Positions 16,591-25,448 are shown, counted from the stretch's first letter. The stretch is 64,000 bases of DNA from Streptomyces sp. ICBB 8177 (GCF_003144095.1 NZ_NSKH01000018.1:441965-505964), one strand, 5' to 3'. Numbers and translations are program-made. The notes: a model not told the origin generated them from the letters alone.

Positions 16591-16752
16591 GAGCCTCCCA
16601 TTCCCGCGCCCATCCCACCGTCCCGGGGTGCCAATCCCGTTCCCGTAGCCGCACATCGCGGGCGGGAGCGGGAGCCAGCGCCGCGCCCGCCGAGGTCGCC
16701 GCCCGCCGCTCGCGTGCCGCCGCCCCGCCCCTGCCTGCCCCCTCCGGCCGCT

Positions 16753-16817
16753 GAGAACCGCGCCCGACGCGTCTTCGCCCGCCGCCGAGAACCGCCCCCG
16801 ACGGGCCTTCGCCCGCC
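16753..16817. repeat. Imperfect 34-bp tandem duplication downstream of bioD
   Basis: Two neighbouring copies begin with GAGAACCGC and end with CTTCGCCCGCC (16753-16786 and 16787-16817). They lie between the toxin gene and the convergent bioD stop. No gene is seen in 16591-16839. Confidence 0.6.
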
Positions 16818-16839
16818 CCGCCCCTCCACCGGTCCCGCG

Positions 16840-17568
16840 CTACCCCTCCGCCGAGACCTCCGCCTCCAGGGCGAACGCCTTCGCGTCCCAGCGCCCCTCC
16901 AGCGAGGGAGCCAGCCAGTTGCCCGCCGCGCGGCGGAAGGCGTCCGGGGGCAGCGCGCCCGCCCCCTGCGGCACCGCGCCCAGCAATGGCAGGCCGGTGA
17001 CCGCGGGCAGGTCCGCCACGTTGCAGCGCTCGGCCAGGCCAGGGCGGTCGGGCCAGCTGCCGATCAGCATGCCGAGGCAGTCGAGCCCCCGGCGCCGCAG
17101 CTCTCGCGCGGTCAGTTCGCTGACGTTGAGCGTGCCGAGACCTGCCGTCGTCACGACGAGCAGCGGCGCGCCCATCAGCGCCGCGGCGTCGGCGAGCGTG
17201 GCGCCCTCGTCGTCGAGCCGGACCAGCAGCCCGCCCGCGCCCTCGACGAGCACGAGGTCGTGTTCCGCGGCGAGCTTGCCCGCGGCTTCCGCGATCCGCT
17301 CCGGCCGGACCGGGGCGAGCCCGGCGCGCCGCGCGGCCGTGCCGGGCGCCAACGGCTCGGGGAAGCGGGCGAGTTCCGCCGGTGTCACCGCACCGGCGAG
17401 CCGGGCCACCTCGGCGACGTCACCGGGCTCATCGAGGGCGACCCCGGTCTGCGCGGGCTTGAGCACGGCGACGTTTCGGCCGGCGCCCAGGGCCGTCGCC
17501 GCGAGCGCGGCGGTGACCACGGTCTTGCCGATCTCGGTCCCGGTCCCCGTGACGACGATCACCGGCAT
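16840..17568 (-). CDS. bioD: Dethiobiotin synthetase
   Basis: A 242-residue ATP-dependent ligase that closes the ureido ring of biotin: DAPA plus CO2 gives dethiobiotin. The P-loop GTGTEIGKT is at the N-terminus, KPAQTG and VEGAGGLLV follow, all typical of BioD. It is the last gene of bioB-bioA-bioD, about 120 bases after bioA; the gap contains CT-rich bases but no strong terminator. Length is normal for the family. Confidence 0.96.
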   Translation of the reverse strand: MPVIVVTGTGTEIGKTVVTAALAATALGAGRNVAVLKPAQTGVALDEPGDVAEVARLAGAVTPAELARFPEPLAPGTAARRAGLAPVRPERIAEAAGKLAAEHDLVLVEGAGGLLVRLDDEGATLADAAALMGAPLLVVTTAGLGTLNVSELTARELRRRGLDCLGMLIGSWPDRPGLAERCNVADLPAVTGLPLLGAVPQGAGALPPDAFRRAAGNWLAPSLEGRWDAKAFALEAEVSAEG

Positions 17569-17690
17569 GTGGCGGCCTCCCGCTCCTCGTTCTCCGTGTT
17601 CTCAGAGTGCTCAGGGTTCCCGATGCCCTGGCGCGCGAGCCAGGCCCCCTGCCTCCGTGCCGCCCAGGCGGCGAGTGTCCCGTCCATCGC

Positions 17691-18995
17691 TCACGCCACC
17701 CGCGCCGCGGCCAGCACGCCCGCGCAGACTCGCGCCACGTCGTCGTCACCGGTGACGTAGGGCGGCATCGTGTAGATCAGGTCGCGAAACGGGCGCAGCC
17801 ACACGCCCGCCTGGACCGCCGCCCGGGTCGCCGCCGCCATGTCCACCTCGTGATCGAGCTGGACGACACCGATCGCGCCCAGCACGCGCACGTCCCGAAC
17901 CCCCGCGATCCCCGTCGCAGGGGCCAGACCCGCGCGCAGTCCGGCCTCGATCCGCCGTACCTCGGCCGCCCAGTCCTGGCCCAGCAGCAGGTCGAGCGAG
18001 GCGGCGGCCACCGAGGCGGCCAGCGGGTTCGCCATGAACGTCGGGCCGTGGGCGAGCACCGGCACCTCGCCCTCGCTGATCCCCTCGGCGACCCGTGAGG
18101 TGCACAACGTCGCCGCCATCGTCAGGTAGCCGCCGGTCAGCGCCTTGCCGACGCACATCACGTCCGGCGCGACCCCGGCGTGTTCGGCCGCGAACAACTC
18201 GCCGGTGCGCCCGAAGCCGGTCGCGATCTCGTCGAACACCAGCAGGACGCCGTGCTCGTCGCACGCCTGGCGCAGCACCCGCAGGTAGCCGGGGGAGTGG
18301 AAGCGCATCCCGCCCGCGCCCTGCACCACCGGCTCCACGATCACGGCGGCCAACTCGTCGGCGTGCCGCGCGATCAGATCCCGCAGGTGTGCCTCGTACG
18401 ACGGGTCGGGCGCGCCCTCGTACCCGCCGGGAGGGGCGTCGGCGAAGACCTGCTCGGGCAGGACCCCGGACCACAGGTGGTGCATGCCGCCGTCCGGGTC
18501 GCACACCGACATCGGCTGCCAGGTGTCACCGTGGTAGCCGCCGCGCCAGGTCAGCAGACGCCGCTTGGCGGGGCTGCCGGTGGAACGCCAGTACTGCAGG
18601 CACATCTTGACCGCGACCTCGACCGAGACCGATCCGGAGTCGCAGAGGAAGACGTGGCGCAGCGGCTCAGGGGAGATCTCGACCAGGCGGGTGGCGAGCC
18701 GGACGGCGGGCTCGTGGGTGAGCCCGCCGAACATCACGTGGCTCATCCGCTCCAACTGGCCGTGGGCCGCCTCGTTGAGCACCGGGTGGTTGTAGCCGTG
18801 GATCGCCGACCACCACGACGACATGCCGTCGACCAGCTCGGCCCGGCTCCCGTCCGGGTCCACGACGCGCAGCCGCACGCCGCTGGCCGACTCCACCAGC
18901 AGCGGTTCGGACCGGCCGGGCATGGGCCCGTACGGGTGCCACACGTGCTCCCGGTCGAGCTTGAGCAGATCGGCCGGGTCGTACGACTCAGGCAT
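17691..18995 (-). CDS. bioA: Adenosylmethionine-8-amino-7-oxononanoate aminotransferase
   Basis: A 434-residue PLP aminotransferase. It turns KAPA into DAPA using S-adenosylmethionine. Family marks are HPYGPM near the start, [16 protein letters not shown], the [11 protein letters not shown] segment, [12 protein letters not shown] and the PLP lysine in [17 protein letters not shown] 18995 lies inside the last codons of bioB (8-base overlap ATGCCTGA), so translation is probably coupled. It acts in the cytosol between BioF and BioD. Confidence 0.97.
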   Translation of the reverse strand: MPESYDPADLLKLDREHVWHPYGPMPGRSEPLLVESASGVRLRVVDPDGSRAELVDGMSSWWSAIHGYNHPVLNEAAHGQLERMSHVMFGGLTHEPAVRLATRLVEISPEPLRHVFLCDSGSVSVEVAVKMCLQYWRSTGSPAKRRLLTWRGGYHGDTWQPMSVCDPDGGMHHLWSGVLPEQVFADAPPGGYEGAPDPSYEAHLRDLIARHADELAAVIVEPVVQGAGGMRFHSPGYLRVLRQACDEHGVLLVFDEIATGFGRTGELFAAEHAGVAPDVMCVGKALTGGYLTMAATLCTSRVAEGISEGEVPVLAHGPTFMANPLAASVAAASLDLLLGQDWAAEVRRIEAGLRAGLAPATGIAGVRDVRVLGAIGVVQLDHEVDMAAATRAAVQAGVWLRPFRDLIYTMPPYVTGDDDVARVCAGVLAAARVA

Positions 18996-20289
18996 TGGGC
19001 GCGAGATCCGTCCCCGCGCCCCGGCGGCGCACCGCCACGAGGTCGGGCCGCCCCGCGGAAGCCTTCTCGGCGGCGTCAGCTCCGGACGCGGTGCCCTCAC
19101 CGGCGGAAGCCGCGACCCGCTCCTGGTCGCCGCACGTCCCGCGACCGCCGCCGTGCGAGCCGCAGACGCCACCGTGCGAACCACCGTCCTCGGCGTGCGA
19201 TCCGCAGACGCCACCGTCCTCGGCGTGCGCACCGCAACCGCCGCCCGCGTGCGCCCCGCAGCCGGAGGCCGCGTCCGTGCCGTTCACCCGGTGCTCGGGC
19301 AGGGTCGTGGTTCCCGTGCCCTCCACCTCGAAGCCGGCGTCCGCGATCATGTCCAGGTCCGCCTTGCCCGCCTGGCCCTCACTGGTCAGGTAGTCGCCCA
19401 GGAAGATCGAGTTGACCAGGTGCAGCGCCAGCGGCTGGAGGGTCCGCAGGTGGATCTCCCGCCCGCCCGCGAGCCGCACCTCCACGTCCGGGCAGACGAA
19501 CCGGACCATCGCCAGGATCCGCAGGCAGCGCTGGGGGGTGAGGGACCACTTCTCGGCCAGCGGCGTTCCCTCGAACGGGATCAGGAAGTTGACCGGTACC
19601 GAGTCCGGGTCCATCTCGCGCAGCGCGAACACCACGTCGACCAGGTCGGCGTCCGACTCGCCCATGCCCGCGATCAGCCCCGAACACGCCGAAAGCCCGG
19701 CCGCCTGCGCCTGCTTGACGGTCTCGACGCGGTCGGAGAAGTCGTGCGTGGAACAGATGTCGCCGTAGGTCGCCTCGGAGGTGTTGAGGTTGTGGTTGTA
19801 CGCGTCGGCGCCCGCCGCCCGCAGCCGGTCGGCCTGGCCGTCGGAGAGCAGACCGAGGCAGGCGCACACCTCGACGCCTTCGTTCTGCTCCTTGATCGCC
19901 TCGATGGTCTTCGAGACCCGGTCCACGTCCCGGTCCGTCGGGCCGCGGCCGCTCGCCACCAGGCAGACCCGCTTGGCGCCGCCCGCGACGCCCGCGCCCG
20001 CCGCGGCAGCCGCCTCGTCCGGCTTCAGCCAGGTGTACTTGAGGATGTCGGCCTTGGAGCCGAGCCGCTGCGAGCAGTACGAGCAGTCCTCGGGGCACAG
20101 CCCGGACTTCAGGTTGACCAGGTAGTTGAGCTTCACCCGCCGCCCGAACCACTGGCGGCGCACCCGGCCGGCGGCGGCCACCACGTCGAGCAGTTCGTCG
20201 TCGGAGGTGGCCAGCACGGCCAGCGCCTCGTCGCGGGTCGGCAGTTCGCGCCGCAGCCCCTTGTCCACCAGCGTCTTCAGCAGGTCCAT
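18988..20289 (-). CDS. bioB: Biotin synthase with Cys/His-rich C-terminal tail
   Basis: A 433-residue radical SAM enzyme that inserts sulfur into dethiobiotin. The 4Fe-4S cysteines are C65, C69 and C72 (CPEDCSYC); likely 2Fe-2S ligands are the Cys in RVCLV, one in EVCACL, the one in SACSG, and the Arg in VRLAGGRE. Core homology ends near residue 335. After that comes a tail with four C-G-(A/S)-H units at 344, 352, 362 and 376, more Gly/His, and a low-complexity end. Such a tail might hold metal (inference). First gene of the bioB-A-D operon, divergent from bioF. Confidence 0.96.
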   Translation of the reverse strand: MDLLKTLVDKGLRRELPTRDEALAVLATSDDELLDVVAAAGRVRRQWFGRRVKLNYLVNLKSGLCPEDCSYCSQRLGSKADILKYTWLKPDEAAAAAGAGVAGGAKRVCLVASGRGPTDRDVDRVSKTIEAIKEQNEGVEVCACLGLLSDGQADRLRAAGADAYNHNLNTSEATYGDICSTHDFSDRVETVKQAQAAGLSACSGLIAGMGESDADLVDVVFALREMDPDSVPVNFLIPFEGTPLAEKWSLTPQRCLRILAMVRFVCPDVEVRLAGGREIHLRTLQPLALHLVNSIFLGDYLTSEGQAGKADLDMIADAGFEVEGTGTTTLPEHRVNGTDAASGCGAHAGGGCGAHAEDGGVCGSHAEDGGSHGGVCGSHGGGRGTCGDQERVAASAGEGTASGADAAEKASAGRPDLVAVRRRGAGTDLAPNA

Positions 20290-20396
20290 GGCGCCGATCT
20301 TCGCGCAGTGCACCGGTCCCGGCCAATGGCGGACCGCACAACACCCGGCCGCGAAGGTGTGTGTATCACCACATGCCGTTGCCGGGGCGCGGGCGG

Positions 20397-20403
20397 TTAG
20401 GTT
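20397..20403 (+). promoter_or_regulatory. Candidate -10 box of a leaderless bioF transcript
   Basis: TTAGGTT (TAGGTT as the -10) ends seven bases before ATG 20411 and no ribosome site is seen, so transcription may begin at the start codon. The -35 is weak. The bioB/bioF divergent gap is 121 bases and probably also holds the biotin repressor site, which I cannot identify. Confidence 0.35.
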
Positions 20404-20410
20404 GCCGGAC

Positions 20411-21631
20411 ATGACCCTCGACCCGCGCCCCGACGACCGACCGACGCCCCGGGCGCCACGGTCACCCTCCTGCGCCCCGGCCGCCCGGGACCCGTTCGGC
20501 TGGATCGACGAACGCGCGCGGGCCCGCCGCCGCAACGGCCTGGTGCGCACCCTGCGCCCGCGCGCGGCCGACGCCGCGCCGCTGGACCTGGCGGGCAACG
20601 ACTACCTCGGCCTGACCCGGCACCCCGAGGTCGTCCGGGCCGCCGCCGACGCCGCCCTGCGCTGGGGCGCGGGCTCGACCGGGTCGCGCCTGGTGACCGG
20701 CACCACCGCCCTGCACGCGGAACTGGAGGCGGAGCTCGCCGCGTTCTGCGGCTTCGAGTCCGCCCTGGTCTTCGCCAGCGGCTACGCGGCCAACCTCGCC
20801 GCGGTCACCGCGCTGAGCGCGCCCGGCGGCCTCATCGTCTCCGACGCGGGCAACCACGCGTCGCTGATCGACGGCTGCCGCCTGTCCCGGGCGACCACCG
20901 AGGTCGTCGCGCACCGCGACCCCGACACCGTACGCAAGGCCCTGGGCGGTCACGAGGGCCCCGCGATCGTCGTCACCGACTCGGTCTTCTCGGTGGACGG
21001 CGACGCCGCGCCGCTCGCCCGCCTCGCCCCGGTCTGCCGCGCGGCGGGCGCCGCCCTGCTGATCGACGACGCGCACGGGTTCGGGGTGCTCGGCGAGGGC
21101 GGCCGGGGGGCGGCCTACGCGGCGGGGCTGGCGGGCGCGCCGGACGTGGTCTGCACGGTCACCCTGTCGAAGGCGCTCGGCAGCCAGGGCGGCGCGGTGC
21201 TCGGACCGGCGAGGGTCGTCGAGCACCTGGTCAACGCCGCCCGCACGTTCATCTTCGACACCGGCCTCGCGCCCGCCGCCGCGGCCGGGGCGCTCGCCGC
21301 GCTGCGGGTGCTGCGGCGTGAGCCCGGGCGAGCGGGCCGGGCGCACGGTGTGGCGCGGGACTTGTACGACAGGCTGACCGGCGCGGGCCTGGACGCGGTC
21401 GCGCCGGACGCCTGCGTCCTGTCCGTGCCGGCGCCCGCGCCCGATGCGGCGCTGCGGTGGGCGGCGGACTGCCGCGACGAGGGGCTGGCCGTGGGCTGCT
21501 TCCGGCCGCCGTCCGTGCCGGACGGCATCTCCCGGCTGCGCCTGACCGCGCGCGCCGACCTCACGGACGAACAGATCGACCGGGCGGTGGAGGTGATCGT
21601 CCGCACGGCGCCGGAGGGGGCCCGCCGCTGA
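20411..21631 (+). CDS. bioF: 8-amino-7-oxononanoate synthase
   Basis: A 406-residue PLP enzyme of the alpha-oxoamine synthase family that joins pimeloyl thioester and alanine to give KAPA. Marks are [17 protein letters not shown], the Asp in [11 protein letters not shown], and the PLP lysine in [12 protein letters not shown]. Divergent from bioB, so all four late biotin genes are here; pimeloyl synthesis genes are not. The first ~35 residues are disordered and the exact start could be slightly downstream. Confidence 0.96.
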   Translation: MTLDPRPDDRPTPRAPRSPSCAPAARDPFGWIDERARARRRNGLVRTLRPRAADAAPLDLAGNDYLGLTRHPEVVRAAADAALRWGAGSTGSRLVTGTTALHAELEAELAAFCGFESALVFASGYAANLAAVTALSAPGGLIVSDAGNHASLIDGCRLSRATTEVVAHRDPDTVRKALGGHEGPAIVVTDSVFSVDGDAAPLARLAPVCRAAGAALLIDDAHGFGVLGEGGRGAAYAAGLAGAPDVVCTVTLSKALGSQGGAVLGPARVVEHLVNAARTFIFDTGLAPAAAAGALAALRVLRREPGRAGRAHGVARDLYDRLTGAGLDAVAPDACVLSVPAPAPDAALRWAADCRDEGLAVGCFRPPSVPDGISRLRLTARADLTDEQIDRAVEVIVRTAPEGARR

Positions 21632-21958
21632 ACTCGGACGTCCGGCGCCCCGGAGCGAGCCCGCCCCTGAGCGCCGGCACACTGCCAGAGGGCCGCGCCG
21701 CCCCGCCGCCCGCGGGGGCGCGCGCCGGTCGGGCACTGTGCCCTGTAATGCGCTCTTTCGTCGCAGAGTTCACTGCTTCGAGGGACAGATATGACCATGG
21801 CTTGGCGGACCTCACCGTTCGGCGGCAGCATGGATGCCACTCCGGCGGGAGCAGCCGACGACGGTTGTGCCGCTGACATATCCGCCGCGACCCCGGGCCG
21901 CGCGAGGAGATGCCGACCGCCGGAGGACCGGAGCCGGCGGAAAAGGAACAGCCTCGCC

Positions 21959-22486
21959 ATGGCAGACCATCAGGTAGCAGCCGTCACCTTGCCGAGCGAT
22001 CCCGCCTCGGTGCGCGTCGCCCGCGACTACGTGGCGGGAGTCCTCGGCCAGTGGGGCCTTCCCGAGCGGGCCCCCGCCGCGGACAGCGTGCGGCTGATCG
22101 TCTCCGAGCTCGTCACCAACGCCGTGCAGCACACCTTCGGCCGCTCGCCGACGTTCACCGTCGACCTGAGGCTCGAGCGCGGCGAGCGGCTGCGCATCGG
22201 CGTGACGGACAGTCATCCACGCTGGCCGCAGCGGCTCCCGGCGGCCGTGCAGCAGGACAACGGCCGCGGCATGGTCATCGTCAGGTCGCTGACCGCGGAG
22301 TGCGGCGGCCGGATGTCGGTGACGCCCACGGCGGACGGCGGCAAGACGGTGTGGGTCACGCTGCCGTGGACCGTGGAGAGCGCGGCGCCGGACCGCCCTT
22401 GCCGGGAGGCGGCCGGTCGCGCGGCCTCGTCGGTGCCGGCACCGGCCACCGCACGGGGCGTCGGGCTGCTCGGCAGATCACGCTGA
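21959..22486 (+). CDS. ATP-binding anti-sigma-factor-like protein (HATPase)
   Basis: About 175 residues of the SpoIIAB/RsbW-like GHKL ATPase group, very common in Streptomyces. The N box ELVTNAVQH, G1 box VTDSHPR and G2 box DNGRGMVIV are all present. Such proteins bind sigma factors or anti-anti-sigma partners; none is next door. ATG 21959 has AAAGGAA upstream. An in-frame ATG at 21791 with a GAGGGAC site is possible and would add a Cys/Ala-rich 56-residue leader. No other gene is seen in 21632-21958. Confidence 0.82.
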   Translation: MADHQVAAVTLPSDPASVRVARDYVAGVLGQWGLPERAPAADSVRLIVSELVTNAVQHTFGRSPTFTVDLRLERGERLRIGVTDSHPRWPQRLPAAVQQDNGRGMVIVRSLTAECGGRMSVTPTADGGKTVWVTLPWTVESAAPDRPCREAAGRAASSVPAPATARGVGLLGRSR

Positions 22487-22524
22487 CACCGGCCGCTTCG
22501 AGCGTGCACCGGAACGTTTCTTCC

Positions 22525-22562
22525 GAGCGGGTCCGAGGTCCGCGAGCGGGTCCGAGGTCCGC
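22525..22562. repeat. Perfect 19-bp tandem duplication
   Basis: GAGCGGGTCCGAGGTCCGC occurs twice back to back (22525-22543, 22544-22562) between the convergent HATPase and NlpC/P60 genes. It is followed by CCGAAC-N6-GTTCGG (22564-22581), a short hairpin that may end transcription. Confidence 0.65.
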
Positions 22563-22669
22563 GCCGAACCCCGGTGTTCGGACTCGGGGCGCCGGGGCCG
22601 GGGCCGCGGTCCGAGCACCCGGCCCCGGTCCCAGCCCGAGCACCCGGCCGCAGACCCGGACCCGCCCCG

Positions 22670-23155
22670 TCAGCTGACCCGCCCGTACCAGACGCTGCGG
22701 GTCCAGATGCGTTCCAGCCGGACCCGTGCCCCGGTGTGCGGCGCGTGCCAGATCTTGTCGTCACCCGCGTAGACGCCTACGTGGTAGACGTCGTCGCCGT
22801 AGTGGAAGAAGACCAGGTCGCCGGGGGCCCGTGACGAGGCGGGAATGTGCCGGGTGCCGTCGTACTGCTCGGCGGCGGTCCGCGGCAGCCTGCGTCCGGC
22901 CTGGCGGAACGCGTAGAGCGTCAGCCCCGAGCAGTCGAAGCGGTACGGCCCGGTCGCGCCGTACTGGTACGGGGACCCCCGCTTGGCCGCCGCGACGTGC
23001 AGGGCTTCCATGGCCACGGCCGCCGCGTTCGCGGGTGGCGCCATCCCGGGCGCCAGCAGGCTTCCGGCCAGGGCGGCCGCGGTCAGCACCGCTGTCGTCC
23101 CGGTAAGGGAAAGTGCCCTGGCCAGGCATGCGGTGGGAGATATCGGCGCACTCAT
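22670..23155 (-). CDS. Secreted NlpC/P60 peptidoglycan hydrolase
   Basis: A 161-residue exported protein. A signal-peptide-like stretch (ALSLTGTTAVLTAAALAGSLL, then PPANAAAV) precedes a single NlpC/P60 domain with the catalytic Cys in RFDCSGLTLYAF, the His in VYHVGVYAG and a third polar His in KIWHAPH. These enzymes cut the stem peptide between D-iGlu and the diamino acid. Upstream on the same strand lie a c-di-AMP riboswitch and a stem that hides the ribosome site, linking wall lysis to the second messenger. There is no separate binding domain. Confidence 0.93.
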   Translation of the reverse strand: MSAPISPTACLARALSLTGTTAVLTAAALAGSLLAPGMAPPANAAAVAMEALHVAAAKRGSPYQYGATGPYRFDCSGLTLYAFRQAGRRLPRTAAEQYDGTRHIPASSRAPGDLVFFHYGDDVYHVGVYAGDDKIWHAPHTGARVRLERIWTRSVWYGRVS

Positions 23156-23158
23156 CGC

Positions 23159-23191
23159 GCACTCCTTCGTCGACCGCCTGCGAAGGAGTGC
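23159..23191 (-). promoter_or_regulatory. Hairpin sequestering the ribosome site of the NlpC/P60 gene
   Basis: On the transcript, GCACTCCTTCG (23191-23181) pairs perfectly with CGAAGGAGTGC (23169-23159), with an 11-base loop. The 3' arm contains AAGGAG, the ribosome site, three bases beyond which the start codon ATG 23155 follows. No U-run follows, so translational rather than transcriptional control is more likely. Confidence 0.65.
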
Positions 23192-23214
23192 CTGTCGGGT
23201 TCGGGCAGGCGAAG

Positions 23215-23360
23215 AATGCCCGGCCGCCGTGGCGGCTTCACCCCAAGGGGTCCTCACGTCCTTCGGACGGACCCCGTACTGCTCGGGTCCTCCGCTCCTG
23301 CCGGCTGTGGCGTCGACCTGGCCTCCGGGCGCCGGCAGGACTCGGCGTTCGCCCGGAGCG
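23215..23360 (-). ncRNA. c-di-AMP riboswitch (ydaO/yuaA type)
   Basis: The leader of the NlpC/P60 gene, read on the minus strand, contains the family's conserved blocks in order: GCCGAGTCC (23346-23338), GGCAGGAGCGGAGGACCC, and CTTGGGGTGAAGCC (about 23248-23235). Streptomyces cell-wall hydrolase genes are known to carry this element, which turns expression off when c-di-AMP is high. Ends are approximate. The rest of 23361-23903 holds an upstream GC hairpin, an AT-rich promoter-like patch near 23400-23470, and no gene. Confidence 0.85.
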
Positions 23361-23903
23361 CCCCGCCCCTTCGGCGGGGGCTTGTCGTCCCAGGGATGAT
23401 TACGCACAAACCGGAAAAATCTCTAACGCAAAACGCCGTGTTCGTGTCTCTTTGTGATCGAATACGCGCCATTGGTAGTGGTGAGCGCCTGATCGCGGCT
23501 TCGGACAACCGCTGCGCCGACCGGGTGACGAGGGCGTGCCCCGCCGGGCCCACGCGGTCCGATCGAGAGGGCCACGCGCCCGCGGGGGGCGCGGGAGTTC
23601 CGGCGAGGCGGGCGCGGGACGGGACGATCACGAACGCGATCACGGCGCAACGCATCGGCAGTGCGTGACGGTACCCTGCTCGCGGGCCCGGACCGACGGC
23701 GGGCGCCGCGACCTCACGGAGGGTGGGCGTCCCTCCGGTACGGCCGGTGCGCCGACCCGCTCGCGGAGCCGGTCGCTCCGCAGGCCCGTGGTCCACCCGC
23801 CAACGGGCCCGGTCTCCGCCGCCCAACCCCGTACGGCCCCGGAGCCCGGAGCCTGGCTCCCGCGTTCGCACCGCCGCCCCTCAGCCGCCGTCCCCCTCGC
23901 GTT

Positions 23904-24227
23904 TCAGCCGCCGTCCCCCTCGCGCTCGGGTGTCTCCCGGGGGATCGAGGGGAGCGACGTCCGGCGTTCGCCGTCCAGGACGCGCAGCGCCCGCACCAGC
24001 GTCTCCCGGTGCACCTCGGTCTCGCCGCGTTCGTGCATCAGAGTGAGCGCGTCCCTGAGTGAGGCGGCCTGGCCCACCAGCGCCTGGGCGGCGCGCAGTG
24101 CGGCGTACGTGTTCGTGGCGCGGGCCGGGTTGGCGCGGCCCAGCAGATCGGCGAGGGCGAGGTAACTGTCGATGAACTGGCCCTCGGCGCGGGTCAGCGC
24201 GGGCATGGGTGGCAGGTCGGGGAGCAT
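23904..24227 (-). CDS. Small helical protein of unknown function, operon partner of ClpP-like gene
   Basis: A 107-residue acidic, mostly helical protein (TRAEGQFIDSYLALADLLG; AALRAAQALVGQAASLRDALTL) with a disordered C-terminal tail. I do not recognise a family. It begins seven bases after the stop of the ClpP-like gene, so the two are almost surely co-transcribed. No signal peptide or membrane segment is seen. It could bind the ClpP-like protein (inference only). Confidence 0.7.
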   Translation of the reverse strand: MLPDLPPMPALTRAEGQFIDSYLALADLLGRANPARATNTYAALRAAQALVGQAASLRDALTLMHERGETEVHRETLVRALRVLDGERRTSLPSIPRETPEREGDGG

Positions 24228-24234
24228 GCCGCGA

Positions 24235-24888
24235 TCACCGGTCCTCGGAGGCCGTGAAGGCCTCGCCGTTCCCGGCGACCCGGTCCACCAGCCCGTAGGC
24301 GATGGCCTGTTGGGCGTCGAACACGGTCGTGTGCTCCAGGTCCGCGTGAACGCGGGCGCGCGGATGTCCGGTGTAGCGGGCGAGCAGGGTCTCGAACCGG
24401 TCGCGCCTGCGGAGCAGTTCGGCGGCGTGCGCTTCCAGGTCGGACGCCCGCCCGTGCAACGGCTCGTCGTACGAGGGCTGTTGAAGGGTGATGCGGGCGC
24501 CGGGCAGGACGAGGCGCCTTCCCGGCGTGCCGGCGGCGAGGAGCAGTGCCGCCGCGGGGCCCGCCTGCCCCAGACAGACCGTGCGGATGCCGCAGGACAG
24601 ATGGCGCATCGTGTCGTGGACCGCGGTCATGGCGCTGAACGAGCCGCCGGGCGAGTTGACGCACAACTGGATCTCGCGGTCCGGCGCGTCGTGGTCGAGC
24701 CGGAGCAACTGGGCGATCAGGACGTTCGCCGAGGTGTCGTCGACGGGTGCTCCGAGCATGACCACCCGCCGCGCCAGCAGATGGTCGTAGGGACCGTCAC
24801 CCTGCGGCGGCAGCGTGCCGACACCGGCCCGTGGCCCCGGTGCTTCGTCGCGCTCCGGTCGTGCGGGGTCTCCGGGACGTCCTGGCAT
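24235..24888 (-). CDS. ClpP-like pseudoprotease (catalytic triad lost)
   Basis: A 217-residue member of the ClpP/crotonase fold, with VNSPGGSFSAMTAVHDTMRHL, GQAGPAAALLLAAG and IAYGLVD aligning without gaps to E. coli ClpP. All three catalytic residues are replaced: Ser of GQAAS is Pro, His of MIHQP is Gln (TLQQP), and the Asp of ERDRF is Thr (EHTTVF). It should therefore be inactive as a protease and may be a ClpR-like ring subunit or a scaffold. GGAGGT precedes ATG 24888 by seven bases. Followed by a 107-residue partner gene; divergent from a Phd-type antitoxin gene. Confidence 0.85.
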   Translation of the reverse strand: MPGRPGDPARPERDEAPGPRAGVGTLPPQGDGPYDHLLARRVVMLGAPVDDTSANVLIAQLLRLDHDAPDREIQLCVNSPGGSFSAMTAVHDTMRHLSCGIRTVCLGQAGPAAALLLAAGTPGRRLVLPGARITLQQPSYDEPLHGRASDLEAHAAELLRRRDRFETLLARYTGHPRARVHADLEHTTVFDAQQAIAYGLVDRVAGNGEAFTASEDR

Positions 24889-25031
24889 GGGCGGCACCTC
24901 CGTGGTCTCGGTCGGGACGCGGTCCCGCGTGGGCGAGCGCGCGGCCCCCGCGAATGAAGTCCCTTGCGAAAGCAGCCCTCGCGAAAGCGGCTTCCGTGCG
25001 GCGGCCTTCGCGGAAAGCGACTCTGTGAAAA

Positions 25032-25048
25032 ATGTACAGGATGTACGG
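25032..25048 (+). promoter_or_regulatory. Direct repeat upstream of Phd-type antitoxin (candidate operator)
   Basis: ATGTACAGG (25032-25040) followed by ATGTACGG (25041-25048), close to the start of the antitoxin gene. TGTACA-type half-sites are known in YefM/Phd autoregulation. Confidence 0.5.
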
Positions 25049-25066
25049 TCCGTTATGATGGTGAGC

Positions 25067-25348
25067 ATGGCCCACGAAGTCCCCGTGACACAAGCCCGCG
25101 CCGAGCTGGCCGAGCTGATCAACCGCGTCGTCTACGGCGGTGAGCGGGTCGTCGTCACCCGGCACGGCAAGCCGCTTGTCGCCCTGGTCTCCGCCGCCGA
25201 CCTGCGGCGACTCGAAGACGACGAACAGGCCGACGGCGGCCGGGTGATCAGTTCCGTCTCCACCGTGGGATCGGCCGCGTCCGCTCCCGGCGAACGTCCG
25301 CGTTTCGGCATCGCCGCCCACCACGCGCCGCCGTCCCCGGAGGCCTGA
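25067..25348 (+). CDS. Phd/YefM-family antitoxin, without adjacent toxin
   Basis: About 93 residues. The Phd/YefM fold is evident: VPVTQARAELAELINRVVYGGERVVVTRHGKPLVALVSAADLRRLE is split here as the strand/helix VPVTQARAELAELINRV and the strand VVVTRHGKPLVALVS. The C-terminal tail is disordered and could be the toxin-binding part. No RelE/YoeB/Doc gene follows; the next gene is ureA nearly 300 bases away. In-frame starts at 25055, 25058 and 25061 are also possible. It may act only as a regulator, for example on the divergent ClpP-like operon. Confidence 0.82.
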   Translation: MAHEVPVTQARAELAELINRVVYGGERVVVTRHGKPLVALVSAADLRRLEDDEQADGGRVISSVSTVGSAASAPGERPRFGIAAHHAPPSPEA

Positions 25349-25399
25349 CTCCCGCCGTCCCGCCCCGGGGGGACTCCGCGCGCCACGCCGGCCGGAGGC

Positions 25400-25448
25400 T
25401 TAACGCTCGTGAAACCAGGCGGACGCGGATGCGTAATCACCCTGCAAA
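25400..25448 (+). promoter_or_regulatory. GlnR-type binding boxes of the urease operon
   Basis: Five-base units repeat with 11-bp phase: TTAAC (25400), GAAAC (25411), GACGC (25422), GTAAT (25433), GCAAA (25444). The first pair fits the GlnR a-b site gTnAC-N6-GaAAC closely and the last pair fits loosely. ureA is a known GlnR target in Streptomyces, so the operon is probably repressed or adjusted by nitrogen supply. Otherwise 25349-25643 has no gene. Confidence 0.65.
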
